NCBI RefSeq assembly: GCF_007671675.1
Contig: NZ_VCGW01000002.1
Coordinates: 744,001-808,000, forward strand
Length of the DNA: 64,000 nucleotides
Direction of reading: 5' to 3'
From: Marinobacter maritimus
GTDB taxonomy: Bacteria > Pseudomonadota > Gammaproteobacteria > Pseudomonadales > Oleiphilaceae
The notes beneath the pieces are model-generated. The model saw only the letters and a list, made by a program, of their open reading frames with translations. It did not search any database and was not told the DNA's origin. Position numbers and translations under genes: made by a program. Below, piece after piece: positions 35,590 to 45,487 of this stretch (the first letter of the stretch is position 1; every line of letters begins with the position of its first letter).

Positions 35590-36983
35590 TGTGCTGTGTC
35601 AGCTCCCTTGCGGTTGAGAATGTGTAGCCCTTTCAGCAAATTCAGTGCTGAGTGCAGCTGGTAGTCTCGGTCGGCTACTGAGCCGACCTGATTCTCCGGC
35701 GTCGGCTGCTTACTGTTACCTTCCACTTCCTCATCCTGGCCAATCAGGTGGCCGCTCAGATCGGCTTCGGTAAAGAATGGGCGGCTATCCAGTTCCTTCA
35801 GTTCTGCGGGCTTCACTTCAATATCCGGCTTGATGCCTGTGGCCTGGATCGAGCGCCCGTCGGGTGTGTAATAGCGAGCTGTTGTCATTTTGATCGCGTG
35901 GGTTTCATCCAGCGGGATAACCGTTTGGACGCTACCCTTGCCAAAGGACTGGGTGCCCATGATCACGGCCCGCTCATGGTCTTGCAGAGCCCCTGCAACG
36001 ATTTCGGATGCAGAGGCGGAACCGCCGTTGATCAGGACAACAATGGGGGTTCCTGCCATCACATCGCCGTCTTTGGCGCTGAAACGAAGGCGAGAGCTCT
36101 GGATTCTGCCTTCTGTATAAACAATCAACCCCTCGTCCAGAAGTGCGTCTGCAGTTGCTACAGCTGCCTGCAGCACCCCGCCCGGATTGTTGCGAAGGTC
36201 GAGCACCAGCCCGTCAAGCACGCCGCCATGATCCGCTTTGAGCTTGTTCAGTGCTTTTGTGAACTGTCCGCCGGTCTCTGCCTGGAACTGTGTCAGCCGC
36301 ACATAACCGTAGCCGTTTTCGATCATGCGGCTTTTTACACTGGTGACCTTGATAACAGCCCGCTCAACGTCAATCTCAACGGGTGCGCTTTCACCGTCGC
36401 GCATGATGGTCAGGGTAAGTATGGTGCCGGGCTTGCCCCGCATGAGCTGCACAGCTTCTTCCAGACTCATGCCTTTTACGGGTTTCTCATCAAGTTTGAT
36501 GATCAGATCGCCCGCCTGAACGCCGGCCTGATCGGCGGGCGTATCGTCAATGGGAGCAATAACTTTTACAAAACCGTTCTCCATGCCCACTTCAATCCCC
36601 AGCCCGCCAAACTCGCCGGAAGTGCTCTCTTCCAGTTTTTCATAGTCTTTCGGTGCCAGATAAGTGGAATGCGGGTCCAGATCGGAGAGCATGCCTTTGA
36701 TAGCGCTTTCCAGTAACTGTCTGTCGTCTACTTCTTCAACGTAAGCAGCTTTGATGCGACTGAAGACCTCGGTGAACTTGCGCAGATCGTCCAGCGGCAA
36801 TTGTTTTTCCGGGTCGGGCAGGGTGATTTCAACACGCTCTCCATCCTGGATGCCTTCCAGAACCTGGGAGCCCGCTGCCGGTTTGTCCTGTGCGAACGCC
36901 AGTCCGGGAAGAGTGAAGAAACAGGCGGCAAGTATGGCAGAGCGCAAAGGTAAGGCTTGGAGTTTGCTTTGGACCCGTTTCAT
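35586..36983 (-). CDS. ctpA: S41 carboxyl-terminal processing protease
   Basis: A 465-residue periplasmic protease with a signal peptide (to about residue 31, LAFAQD). A PDZ domain (EVGMENGFVKVIAPIDDTPA) is followed by a catalytic region with Ser in NGGSASASEIVAGAL and Lys in SFGKGSVQT. CtpA proteins trim or degrade envelope proteins including peptidoglycan hydrolases. Its place beside envC suggests linked cell-wall control. Confidence 0.95.
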   Translation of the reverse strand: MKRVQSKLQALPLRSAILAACFFTLPGLAFAQDKPAAGSQVLEGIQDGERVEITLPDPEKQLPLDDLRKFTEVFSRIKAAYVEEVDDRQLLESAIKGMLSDLDPHSTYLAPKDYEKLEESTSGEFGGLGIEVGMENGFVKVIAPIDDTPADQAGVQAGDLIIKLDEKPVKGMSLEEAVQLMRGKPGTILTLTIMRDGESAPVEIDVERAVIKVTSVKSRMIENGYGYVRLTQFQAETGGQFTKALNKLKADHGGVLDGLVLDLRNNPGGVLQAAVATADALLDEGLIVYTEGRIQSSRLRFSAKDGDVMAGTPIVVLINGGSASASEIVAGALQDHERAVIMGTQSFGKGSVQTVIPLDETHAIKMTTARYYTPDGRSIQATGIKPDIEVKPAELKELDSRPFFTEADLSGHLIGQDEEVEGNSKQPTPENQVGSVADRDYQLHSALNLLKGLHILNRKGADTAQ

Positions 36984-37091
36984 TCACATATCCCGTGGTT
37001 ATTCCGATAGTTGAGCGGAAAGCTGAGCAGAATTCCCTGTTCCCGACAGTATGGCGTCAGCGGGCGCGTTTGTCAGCCCTGCTGCCGGGCT

Positions 37092-38255
37092 TCATTTGCC
37101 CAGCCAGCGCCCCGGGTTGTCTGGTTTGCCATTATGGCGCACCTCAAAATAAAGCGCCGGGCTTTCTGTGCCCCCGGTGCGACCAGCCAAAGCAATGGCC
37201 TCTCCGGCGGCAACCCAGTCGCCGGGGCTGGTAAACAGACTGCTGCTGTGGCCATAGAGTGTCATGTAGCCATCGCCGTGATCAATAATTGTTATCAGTC
37301 CAAAGCCCCGGAGCCAGTTCGCAAACACAACGCGGCCGTAGTGAATGGCTTTTACTTCCGCGTCTTCGCTGGTCTGAATTAGCAGTCCGTTTCTGCTTAG
37401 TTTGCCATCTGCGTATTTGTCGCCAAACCGGCTTGTGACCTTGCCCTTTGCAGGCCAGGGCAGTTTATTTCTGAGCGACGGAAAGGGCTGTGACTCGTTT
37501 GGCGATGGAATACTGGCAATGGCTTGTTGAACTTCCGAAAGCAGCTTCTGCAATCGCTTACGATCCGATTCAAGTTCATCTTTCTCGCTGCGACGGTTGC
37601 TTATGTCCTTGTTGAGAGCCGCGAGAGTTATCTGGCGCTCCTGGCGAGAGGCCTGCAGTTCCTGTTGGCGCTTGATAACGCCGGCCTCGGTTTTTGCAAG
37701 CTCGGCTCGGGTACTCTGAACGGCAGCTTGAGTAACCTTCAGTTCTTGCAGGCTTTTCTGGAAGGCTTCCAGGCGCCCGACCGTGTCGCGGCTGAGATAT
37801 TCGTAGTAGGTCATGGTCCGGGCAATGTTGTCCGGATTGATTTCGTTGAGCAGCACTTTTACGGCTGAGGCGTCACCTTCCATCCATGCTGTGCGGATCT
37901 GCTGTTTCAGGCTTTCGCGCTGGCGTTCCAGGGTTTGTGTCAGTTCCCGCTCTTCGCCCTGGAGCCCGGCAAGACGCTGCTGCTGTTTTTTGACCTGCTC
38001 TCGCAGAGACCGACGCTCGCGTGTCAGCCGACTGATCTTGCGTTCGGCATCGGCCAGCTGCCGCTCCAGGGAGGAGCGGTCCTTTTCGGCATCGGCCAGC
38101 CAGCCATCAATATCCTCTATGCGTTCCTTGAGGGCTTCAATCTGGGCTGGAGTAACCTCTTGCTCGGATGCTGCCGGCACCGCACCCAGTGAAAACGTGA
38201 GTGCGAACGCCAGTAATGCCGTCAGACGCAATGGCAAGGCCTGCTTCTGAATCAA
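37092..38255 (-). CDS. envC: murein hydrolase activator EnvC
   Basis: A 387-residue periplasmic protein: signal peptide to about residue 30, a long coiled coil (about 35-250) and a C-terminal LytM domain. The LytM active-site residues are degenerate (RNGLLIQ replaces the His motif, [10 protein letters not shown] replaces the H-x-H), as in EnvC, which activates amidases rather than cutting itself. It overlaps gpmI by 4 bp. Confidence 0.93.
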   Translation of the reverse strand: MIQKQALPLRLTALLAFALTFSLGAVPAASEQEVTPAQIEALKERIEDIDGWLADAEKDRSSLERQLADAERKISRLTRERRSLREQVKKQQQRLAGLQGEERELTQTLERQRESLKQQIRTAWMEGDASAVKVLLNEINPDNIARTMTYYEYLSRDTVGRLEAFQKSLQELKVTQAAVQSTRAELAKTEAGVIKRQQELQASRQERQITLAALNKDISNRRSEKDELESDRKRLQKLLSEVQQAIASIPSPNESQPFPSLRNKLPWPAKGKVTSRFGDKYADGKLSRNGLLIQTSEDAEVKAIHYGRVVFANWLRGFGLITIIDHGDGYMTLYGHSSSLFTSPGDWVAAGEAIALAGRTGGTESPALYFEVRHNGKPDNPGRWLGK

Positions 38256-39802
38256 CCGATTTTGACCAGGCTATGCCCGGTCATTTCTTTCGGTTGTTCC
38301 AGACCCATCAACGCGAGCAAGGAAGGTGCTACATCGCTCAGGTTGCCGTCGTCACTCAGCTTTACTGCTCGGCTGCCCGTGTAAACCAGAGGAACTGGCC
38401 CGATGGTGTGTGCTGTATGAACCTGGCCAGAATTCGGATCTGTCATCTGCTCGCAGTTGCCGTGGTCGGCCGTTATCAGTGCCTGACCATCGACCTCTTC
38501 CAGCGCTTCGACCACGCGCTGCACGCACTGGTCAAGACATTCCGCAGCCTTGATGGCGGCGTCCAGTTTACCGGTGTGGCCCACCATGTCGCCGTTGGCG
38601 TAATTGCAAACCACCAGGTCGTACTTGCCGCTCTTTATGGCTTCTACCAGCTTGTCGGTTACTTCCGGTGCGCTCATTTCAGGCTGCAGGTCGTAGGTGG
38701 CCACGTTGGGTGAGGGCACCAGAATTCTGTCTTCGCCAGCAAAGGGTGTTTCCTGCCCGCCGTTAAAAAAGAAGGTTACGTGGGCGTACTTCTCGGTTTC
38801 AGAAATGCGTAACTGGGTTTTGCCAAGGTTGGACATATACTCGCCCAAGCCGTTAACCAGTGTCTCAGGTGGGTAGGCGCAGGACGTTTCAATATCTGCA
38901 GCATACTCTGTAAGCATTACAAAATCGGCGAGCTTGGGGTGTTTTTTGCGCTCAAATCCGTCAAAGTCCTCGCCTACAAACGTGCGGGTCATTTCCCGTG
39001 CACGATCAGCCCGGAAGTTCATGAACAGAACTGCATCGCCATCATTAATGTTGCCCGCGGGCTCACCAGCACTTTGGATACGGGTTGGCTTTACGAATTC
39101 GTCGTTTTCACCTCGCTCGTAAGCCTGCTCCAGACCCGAAACGGGGTCGGCGGCCGTGAATTCCGATTCACCCAGAGTCATCAGGTTGTATGCGGCTTCA
39201 ACCCTGTCCCAGCGGTTATCCCTGTCCATAGCGAAATAGCGACCGACAATGGATGCCACCCGGCCAACGCCAAGGCTTTTCAGTTTCGCGGCAGCCTTCT
39301 CCAGGGACGGGCGAGCGCTGCGAGGAGGCATATCACGCCCATCAAGAAACGCGTGAATATACACTTCTTTTGCGCCCCTTGAGGCGGCAAGCTCAGCGGC
39401 TGCCAACATATGATTTTCATGGCAGTGAACGCCGCCGGGCGAAAGCAGGCCCATAAGATGAACGGCGCCGCCATTACCCACGGCTTTGTCTATCGCGGAA
39501 CACAGGGCCGGGTTTTGATTGAACGTGCCTTCTTCGAGATCCTTGTCAATGCGCGTAAGGCTCTGATAAACGACGCGACCGGCGCCCAGATTCATGTGCC
39601 CGACTTCTGAATTGCCCATCTGGCCCTGTGGCAGCCCTACAAACATACCGGAAGTATTAATGAGAGTTCGGGGCCTGGATTTCCAGAGTTTGTCCCAAAA
39701 AGGTGTACTGGCGTTGCTGATGGCGTTGTCTTCGGCGGGATCACGATGGCCCCAGCCGTCCAGAATTATCAGTGCTGTCGGCTTGCGCAGTGCTGTCATC
39801 AT
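38252..39802 (-). CDS. gpmI: phosphoglycerate mutase, cofactor-independent
   Basis: A 516-residue alkaline-phosphatase-superfamily enzyme converting 3- and 2-phosphoglycerate. It has metal-binding IILDGWGHR, nucleophile S65 in [27 protein letters not shown], and [11 protein letters not shown] near the C-terminus. The first two codons are both ATG; either may start. It forms an operon with envC. Divergent from the rhodanese/secB side. Confidence 0.97.
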   Translation of the reverse strand: MMTALRKPTALIILDGWGHRDPAEDNAISNASTPFWDKLWKSRPRTLINTSGMFVGLPQGQMGNSEVGHMNLGAGRVVYQSLTRIDKDLEEGTFNQNPALCSAIDKAVGNGGAVHLMGLLSPGGVHCHENHMLAAAELAASRGAKEVYIHAFLDGRDMPPRSARPSLEKAAAKLKSLGVGRVASIVGRYFAMDRDNRWDRVEAAYNLMTLGESEFTAADPVSGLEQAYERGENDEFVKPTRIQSAGEPAGNINDGDAVLFMNFRADRAREMTRTFVGEDFDGFERKKHPKLADFVMLTEYAADIETSCAYPPETLVNGLGEYMSNLGKTQLRISETEKYAHVTFFFNGGQETPFAGEDRILVPSPNVATYDLQPEMSAPEVTDKLVEAIKSGKYDLVVCNYANGDMVGHTGKLDAAIKAAECLDQCVQRVVEALEEVDGQALITADHGNCEQMTDPNSGQVHTAHTIGPVPLVYTGSRAVKLSDDGNLSDVAPSLLALMGLEQPKEMTGHSLVKIG

Positions 39803-39958
39803 TCAGTCCGGAAGTAGAAAAGCGGTAAGTTTACAGAAGTCGATGTGAAGCTTATCCATTTTTGCACTTTGAGGCCACAGTCGTCACCTGTATGGTCACC
39901 TTCTGTCCGGCGAGCAGGCTGTGTATAATCCGCCCAAACTTATTTTCAGGGTAACCTC

Positions 39959-40375
39959 ATGGATCGGTTGTTTGAATTTGTCGTTAACCACTACGTTCTC
40001 GCCTCGCTGTTTGTGGCCTTTCTGGTCGCTATTCTGGTGCTGGAGTCCAGGCGCGGTGGTGCTAAAATCTCTGCCCAGGGCGCCGTTAGCCTGATCAACC
40101 GGGATGAGGCCATAGTGGTTGATATCCGTGATCGCAAAGAGTTTGGCGAAGGCCGCATTACCGGCTCTGTGAATATTCCACTGAACAGTCTGAAAAGTCG
40201 TGCTGCTGAATTGAAAAAGCACAAAGACAAACAGATCATCGTAGCGGATAAAATGGGACAGCATTCCGCCATGGCGGTTAAGCAGCTCAATGCCGAAGGT
40301 TACGCCAATGTGGTGCGACTGAATGGCGGAGTCAGTGACTGGAAAGCCAGCAACTTGCCGCTGGTGAAGAAGTAG
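39959..40375 (+). CDS. rhodanese-domain protein, YibN-like
   Basis: A 138-residue protein with one N-terminal membrane helix (about residues 10-28) and a rhodanese domain (VVDIRDRKEFGEGRITGSVN). The usual active-site Cys position reads ADKMGQHS, so the catalytic cysteine is absent; it may bind rather than transfer sulfur. It occupies the yibN slot next to secB. A 151-bp gap follows where E. coli has grxC. Confidence 0.9.
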   Translation: MDRLFEFVVNHYVLASLFVAFLVAILVLESRRGGAKISAQGAVSLINRDEAIVVDIRDRKEFGEGRITGSVNIPLNSLKSRAAELKKHKDKQIIVADKMGQHSAMAVKQLNAEGYANVVRLNGGVSDWKASNLPLVKK

Positions 40376-40526
40376 AGGCTGCTTCAGAGGTTGATCTGAG
40401 CACCGATCTGCCGCACTGTTTCACATAACCGAGCGCCGCCAGACAGTAGACTGTTTCGGCAGATGTAATCATAACAATGGGTCTTGAGCCCACTCTATCG
40501 ACTCTACAAAAGGGAAAGGACTTAAC

Positions 40527-41030
40527 ATGGCTGAGAATCAGCAAGCCGCTGCAGGCAGTGATAACCAGAACCAGGCCCAGTTTGCCCTTCAGCGTATTTA
40601 CGTGAAGGATCTGTCGTTTGAGTCCCCGAACTCACCGGTGGTGTTTCAGGAGCAATGGAAGCCGCAGGTGAATCTGGACCTGAACACCGCTCACACCAAA
40701 GTCAGTGACAATCAGTATGAAGTTGTTCTGTCGCTGACAGTAACAACGAAAATCGACGAGAAGGTCGCTTATATTGTCGAAATTCAACAGGCGGGTGTGT
40801 TCCTCGTGGCCGGCATCGAAGGACCACAACTTGGTCAGATGCTGGGCGCTTACTGCCCGACTATTCTGTTCCCTTATGCCCGTGAAGCCATCGACGGTGT
40901 CGTAAACAAGGGCAGCTTCCCGGCATTGATGCTGGCACCGGTCAACTTCGATGCCATCTACGCTCAGGCGCTCCAGCGCAAGCAGAGTGAGGCTGCTGGG
41001 GAAGCCGGAGAAGAGCAGAAGACGCACTGA
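40527..41030 (+). CDS. secB: SecB protein-export chaperone
   Basis: A 167-residue acidic chaperone that keeps preproteins unfolded for SecA. Family features: FALQRIYVKDLSFESPNSP, EQWKPQVNLDLNT, and the C-terminal CPTILFPYAREAI...GSFPALMLAPVNFD. An AAGGGAAAGG site precedes the ATG. A strong terminator follows. Confidence 0.97.
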   Translation: MAENQQAAAGSDNQNQAQFALQRIYVKDLSFESPNSPVVFQEQWKPQVNLDLNTAHTKVSDNQYEVVLSLTVTTKIDEKVAYIVEIQQAGVFLVAGIEGPQLGQMLGAYCPTILFPYAREAIDGVVNKGSFPALMLAPVNFDAIYAQALQRKQSEAAGEAGEEQKTH

Positions 41031-41055
41031 CCGTTTCGCTCTGATCTGACCCCTG

Positions 41056-41086
41056 AACAGCCCGGCAAGCGCCGGGCTGTTTCGTT
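41056..41086 (+). terminator. secB rho-independent terminator
   Basis: AACAGCCCGGC (41056-41066) and GCCGGGCTGTT (41071-41081) form a perfect 11-bp stem with an AAGC loop, followed by TTCGTTT. Confidence 0.9.
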
Positions 41087-41176
41087 TCTGGCCCTTCGGT
41101 TTTATCGCCCTCCGCGTCTCCCGCTTTAAATAAAAATGAATCTCATCCATAAAAATCTTGATTTAAGTTAATGCTT

Positions 41177-41197
41177 GAATAAGAATTACTCGTATTC
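41177..41197. promoter_or_regulatory. possible Fur box before the heme operon
   Basis: GAATAAGAATTACTCGTATTC is a partial palindrome within AT-rich DNA, 6 nt before the receptor ATG. It matches the Fur 7-1-7 pattern only partly (about 8 of 14). Iron control is expected for such an operon, so it is a candidate only. Confidence 0.35.
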
Positions 41198-41203
41198 GCA
41201 TTT

Positions 41204-43231
41204 ATGATTAAGAGGTTTGTTTTGAAATCTTCCACTTATCGTTGGCTGTTTACCGGTTTGTATCCGCTCACATTCTTTGCATTGGCCGTAGCCTCTGCAC
41301 CTCTGTATGCCGCCGGGTATCTGGATGAGTTGGTTGTTACCGGCACGCGCAGCGAGCGAACGGTTCTTGATACTCCGGTGCGTACTGAGGTTGTTACCGC
41401 CAGGGAGATTGAAAAAACCCACGCACGGAATCTGAAAGAAGCTCTCATAAACGTACCTGGCCTGCAGTTGCGGGAAATACACGGTAAGCCGGGGTATGAA
41501 GTGTGGTTGCAGGGTATCGATGCGGACCGTGTACTGGTGCTGGTGGATGGCATGCCGTTGAGCGCTACAACTGGTTCGGCCATTGATGTGAGCCAGCTTG
41601 CGATGCTGGATATTGAGCGGATTGAGGTGGTAAAAGGCGCTGTTTCGGCCCAGTACGGCAGTGCGGCTATGGGTGGCGTTGTTAATGTGATTACCCGTGG
41701 CGTGGGGCCGGGAATCACAGGGATGTTCTCCGCAGATGCCGGTACTTACGGTGACCAGAATCCCTCCGGCGAGAAGTGGGATGCTGCCCGCTACAGCGGT
41801 CGCGCGGCGGTATCTGCTGGCAATGAGCAATGGGGCGTGCGGGTGTCCGGTTCATCGCAGCACTCTGATGGCATTGATCCGGAGCCGGAAACCTGGGCCC
41901 GCCCAGGGGACGAGTACGATCGCAACGATGCCACAGTCCGTCTGGACTGGTTGCCAGCCGGGAACAATAAACTGTCCTGGACTGGCTCGGTTTTTGATGA
42001 AAGCTCCAGTTCTCGCTTTAGCGCACTTCCAGGCGGCACCATTAATCAAGGTAAAGACGAAGATGTGCGCCGTCTCAGAACCACCCTGTCTGGCGATCAT
42101 GGTAACGGTAACGGGCTGCGTGGGAACTGGGCATTGCTACACGAGCAATTGAGCGATGATACGTCCAAGTTTTCCGTTGCCGGCACCTTTGACCGGCGTG
42201 AGGCGGATATCTCACTCTCCCAGGCTTCCGGGCATATCGAATCCGCAGTGGGCGATGCGCATAGCGTCCAGATTGGGGCAGATCTGAGGCGTGAAACGCT
42301 TGAACAGTACAAGGATGGTGTCTCAGAGCTTGCCAGCAATGAAGAGTTCTCCAGGGAGGGCTATGAACTTTGGGCTCAGGATACCTGGTTCGTAATGGAC
42401 AATCTGGAGATCGTCAGCGGCCTGCGTGGGCAGCGGGATTCTGATTTCGGTAATCACCTGGCGCCGAAGATTAATGCCCGTCTCGGTTTTGAAGATGGAG
42501 AGGGCTTTGACAGCTTCATTCGCGCTGGCGTGGGCTCGGGCTATCGTGTTCCTAACCTCAAAGAGCGCCACTATCGTTTTGATCACAGTCAGCTGGGATA
42601 CATTGTTAACGGTAACCCGGAACTTGAACCTGAATCGTCTGTTAGCTATCAGCTTGGCATTGGCGGTCATTTTGAAAAGAAGATCTGGTTTGATGTAAAC
42701 GGTTTTTTCAATGATATCGATGATCTGATTCAGACCGCTGCAGACCAAGAGGCAACGGATGCACGCACGGACAATGTTCAGGTCTACCGCTACAGCAACA
42801 TTGATCAGGCCCGCACCTGGGGCGTCGAGTCCACAGTAGGTTGGGAAATCTCCAAAGGCTGGCGCGTATCTGCCGGGTATACCTGGACCGAAACGGAAGA
42901 TGTAGCAACGGGTATTGACCTCAACCGACGCCCACAACATCAGCTACAGGCTTCTATAGATGGTCTGACAGGCGTGCACGGCTTGTCCTGGTCAGTAAGA
43001 GCCCGTAACCAGAGCTCTGAGTATGTTGATTCCTCCCTGGGCAGAAAATCCCCCGCTTACAGCGCTGTCGATTTCAAACTCAATTACCGGCTTCTCCCTG
43101 AGCTGAAGCTGTTTGCGGGCATTGACAATCTTACCGATGCGCAGCGTGATTTTTCCGACCCTGACGACTTCCAGCCCATTGCCGGTAGGTTTCTCTATAC
43201 CGGTTTCTCAATGACTCTTGGCAGCCAATGA
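41204..43231 (+). CDS. TonB-dependent receptor, probably heme/iron
   Basis: A 675-residue outer-membrane receptor. It has a signal peptide, a TonB box (DELVVTGTRSE), the plug domain (PGLQLREIHGKPGYEVWLQG; VLVDGMPLS; GGVVNVITRG) and a beta-barrel ending FLYTGFSMTLGSQ. ATG 41204 has no SD, but AAGAGG at 41210 sits well for a TTG at 41222, which would shorten it by six residues. It is first in an operon with hmuS, hmuT, hmuU and hmuV homologues, which implies heme. No TonB/ExbBD genes are in the window. Confidence 0.9.
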   Translation: MIKRFVLKSSTYRWLFTGLYPLTFFALAVASAPLYAAGYLDELVVTGTRSERTVLDTPVRTEVVTAREIEKTHARNLKEALINVPGLQLREIHGKPGYEVWLQGIDADRVLVLVDGMPLSATTGSAIDVSQLAMLDIERIEVVKGAVSAQYGSAAMGGVVNVITRGVGPGITGMFSADAGTYGDQNPSGEKWDAARYSGRAAVSAGNEQWGVRVSGSSQHSDGIDPEPETWARPGDEYDRNDATVRLDWLPAGNNKLSWTGSVFDESSSSRFSALPGGTINQGKDEDVRRLRTTLSGDHGNGNGLRGNWALLHEQLSDDTSKFSVAGTFDRREADISLSQASGHIESAVGDAHSVQIGADLRRETLEQYKDGVSELASNEEFSREGYELWAQDTWFVMDNLEIVSGLRGQRDSDFGNHLAPKINARLGFEDGEGFDSFIRAGVGSGYRVPNLKERHYRFDHSQLGYIVNGNPELEPESSVSYQLGIGGHFEKKIWFDVNGFFNDIDDLIQTAADQEATDARTDNVQVYRYSNIDQARTWGVESTVGWEISKGWRVSAGYTWTETEDVATGIDLNRRPQHQLQASIDGLTGVHGLSWSVRARNQSSEYVDSSLGRKSPAYSAVDFKLNYRLLPELKLFAGIDNLTDAQRDFSDPDDFQPIAGRFLYTGFSMTLGSQ

Positions 43232-43266
43232 CTGTCACCCTCGATTGAACAATAAGGAACCCTTAC

Positions 43267-44409
43267 ATGGATCAGCACAAACTGAAGTATCTGGCTCCCG
43301 CTCTTGGCCTGATGATGACTGCGTGTGGCGGCGGCAGTGAAAACAAGATAGCTGGAGAAACGGACGAAGGGGGGCAAGGGGATAGCGATTACAGTCAGCA
43401 AGTGATTGATGCCATGGCTGAAACCCGGTATCTGAACCTGGCTACAGGAGAGACGGTTGCCAGTGATGGGGACTGGCACCTGGCCTTCAATCGCACCAGC
43501 GTGTTGCTTAACTCGGGGGATTCCGGCAATGGCAGCGTTGCGGGCGCGGTGGGGGATGAACAGGCGGATTTTTATGATGTCGCCGGTGACCCGGATCTGA
43601 ACAAGTTTGTTGGCGCGACAGCGGATGGCGAGCTGGACCATCTTGCGGATTCATTTCCCGTGCCGGAAAGCTGGACGTCCGATGGTGTGGTCTATGCATT
43701 TGGGGATGGCTGGTCGGCATACGGTGCCGGGGGCGTTATTTCGGAGGTTCCCGACATAGGCTATCTGGTTCGCTCCGGCGAGGGCGACAGCTATGCACGC
43801 ATGCGCGTCGTGGATTTTGATTTCCCCACCAGGGCCGGAAGCGGTATTGAGAGCTTCAACCTTGAATTTGAAGTTCAGGCAGCGGGTACTACCCAATTTT
43901 CGGGTTCAACGGTTAGCTTCACGGAGCCCGCTGAATACGACGGCGGCGATGCCTGTTTCGATTTTGATACAGGCGCAGCTGTTGATTGTGCCACCTCGGA
44001 TGCATGGGATGTGCTGATCGGTTTTTCTGGTCGGGAGTGGTACATCAAGACCAACAGCGGGCCATCCGGCACGGGGCAGGGCGGGGCGCTAGGGCCGATT
44101 TCCTGGGCAGAGTTGTCAGCCTACACAAGCGCAACAATCGATAATGCTACAGGCGAATCTCTTGAGCATGCTTACGTCCCCGACGCTACCGGCGGTCTGT
44201 TCGCAGGCAGCAGTTGGTATGCCTACAACCTTCAGGGTGCCCACAAACTACGGCCCAACTTCCGTGTGTATCTGATCGACAGTGACTCCGAAGATGCCTC
44301 TGCCCCCATATATGCGATGCAAATTATCAACTATTACGGGGCCGACGGTAACAGTGGTCAGCCAGAAATCCGCTGGAAACAGGTCACTCTCACAAGCGAG
44401 GAGAACTGA
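43267..44409 (+). CDS. HmuY-like lipoprotein, tandem domains
   Basis: A 380-residue lipoprotein precursor (lipobox LMMTAC near residue 19) followed by an acidic, Gly-rich linker. The body carries two similar halves: DGDWHLAFNRTSVLLNSG early and DAWDVLIGFSGREWYIKTNSG late, each of the HmuY (heme-binding hemophore) pattern. It lies between the TonB receptor and the heme-degradation factor, so a role in capturing heme for the receptor is likely. Bacteroidota HmuY has one domain; the tandem form here is the notable point. Confidence 0.78.
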   Translation: MDQHKLKYLAPALGLMMTACGGGSENKIAGETDEGGQGDSDYSQQVIDAMAETRYLNLATGETVASDGDWHLAFNRTSVLLNSGDSGNGSVAGAVGDEQADFYDVAGDPDLNKFVGATADGELDHLADSFPVPESWTSDGVVYAFGDGWSAYGAGGVISEVPDIGYLVRSGEGDSYARMRVVDFDFPTRAGSGIESFNLEFEVQAAGTTQFSGSTVSFTEPAEYDGGDACFDFDTGAAVDCATSDAWDVLIGFSGREWYIKTNSGPSGTGQGGALGPISWAELSAYTSATIDNATGESLEHAYVPDATGGLFAGSSWYAYNLQGAHKLRPNFRVYLIDSDSEDASAPIYAMQIINYYGADGNSGQPEIRWKQVTLTSEEN

Positions 44410-44410
44410 A

Positions 44411-45487
44411 ATGGAAGCACTCGTTACTGAACCGGAAATGACACTTGCGCAACGCTGGCAGGGGCTGCTTGAAGAGCAGCCCAAGCTCCGAATTCGCAAT
44501 GCAGCTGAAGCTCTTGGTGTTAGTGAGCTGGAATTACTGCTTAGTCGCGAAGACGGCGTTCGGCCATTGAAACCGGCGTTTGGCGCACTAATGTCGGCAA
44601 TGGATAATGTGGGCGATGTGATGATTCTTACCCGCAACGATCAGGTGGTGCATGAAGTAACCGCTACATTCAGAAAATTCACCGTAGCAGGTAAGGGAGC
44701 CATGGGGCTTGCGGTGGGCGACATTGATGTCCGGGTGTTTCTGAACCATTGGGCCCACGGATATTTGGTAACTGAGAACGCGGGCAAAATAATCCGCGAA
44801 AGCCTGCAGTTCTTTAGTGCTTACGGTTTGGCCCTGCACAAAATCTATAAAACGGATGCCACAGATTCCGCCGCCTGGAATGTGTTGCTGGGTAACTATC
44901 TGGACAACCCCCTACCGGCTCCACAGCTGACTGAGGTGCCGGCGCGGGAGCCGCGCGCAGATGCGGGCACAATTGATGTGGCAGCGCTACGCAAGCACTG
45001 GTCCGGCCTGAAGGATGTGCATCACTTTCACGCCATGCTCAAGCGCAACAAAGTGGACCGCCTGACAGCAATTGAACTTGTTGGTACTGAGTGGGTTACT
45101 CGCCTGAAAGCCACCACCCCGGAAATCCGTTCACCGCTGGACAGAATTCTGGAGCAGGCAAAATCCAGCAACTGCTCGATCATGGTCTTCGTCGGGAACC
45201 CGGGTATTGTCCAGATCTATTCCGGAACGGTAGATAATGTGAAGCGCATGGGCCCGTGGATTAATGTGCTGGATAAAGGCTTCAATCTGCACGCGAATAC
45301 CGATGGCATCAAAGACTGGTTTGTGGTTCGCAGGCCGTCGACCGATGGCACTATTACGTCGCTGGAAGGCTACAACGCAGACGGCGAGATAGTGATTACA
45401 CTGTTCGGAAATCGCAAACCAGGCAACCCCGAATCTACTCATTGGCAGGGTGAAATTGAAAAGCTGGAGCGCACCTTATGCGCATGA
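44411..45487 (+). CDS. hmuS: hemin-degrading factor / heme carrier HmuS
   Basis: A 358-residue cytoplasmic protein of the HemS/ChuS family with two homologous halves (first around NVGDVMILTRNDQVVHEV, second around SNCSIMVFVGNPGIVQIYSG with MGPWINVLDKGFNLHA). The ATG at 44411 is two bases after the HmuY-like stop and is preferred over a longer frame that would overlap that gene. It binds heme delivered by HmuTUV and may degrade it. Its end overlaps hmuT by 10 bp. Confidence 0.92.
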   Translation: MEALVTEPEMTLAQRWQGLLEEQPKLRIRNAAEALGVSELELLLSREDGVRPLKPAFGALMSAMDNVGDVMILTRNDQVVHEVTATFRKFTVAGKGAMGLAVGDIDVRVFLNHWAHGYLVTENAGKIIRESLQFFSAYGLALHKIYKTDATDSAAWNVLLGNYLDNPLPAPQLTEVPAREPRADAGTIDVAALRKHWSGLKDVHHFHAMLKRNKVDRLTAIELVGTEWVTRLKATTPEIRSPLDRILEQAKSSNCSIMVFVGNPGIVQIYSGTVDNVKRMGPWINVLDKGFNLHANTDGIKDWFVVRRPSTDGTITSLEGYNADGEIVITLFGNRKPGNPESTHWQGEIEKLERTLCA

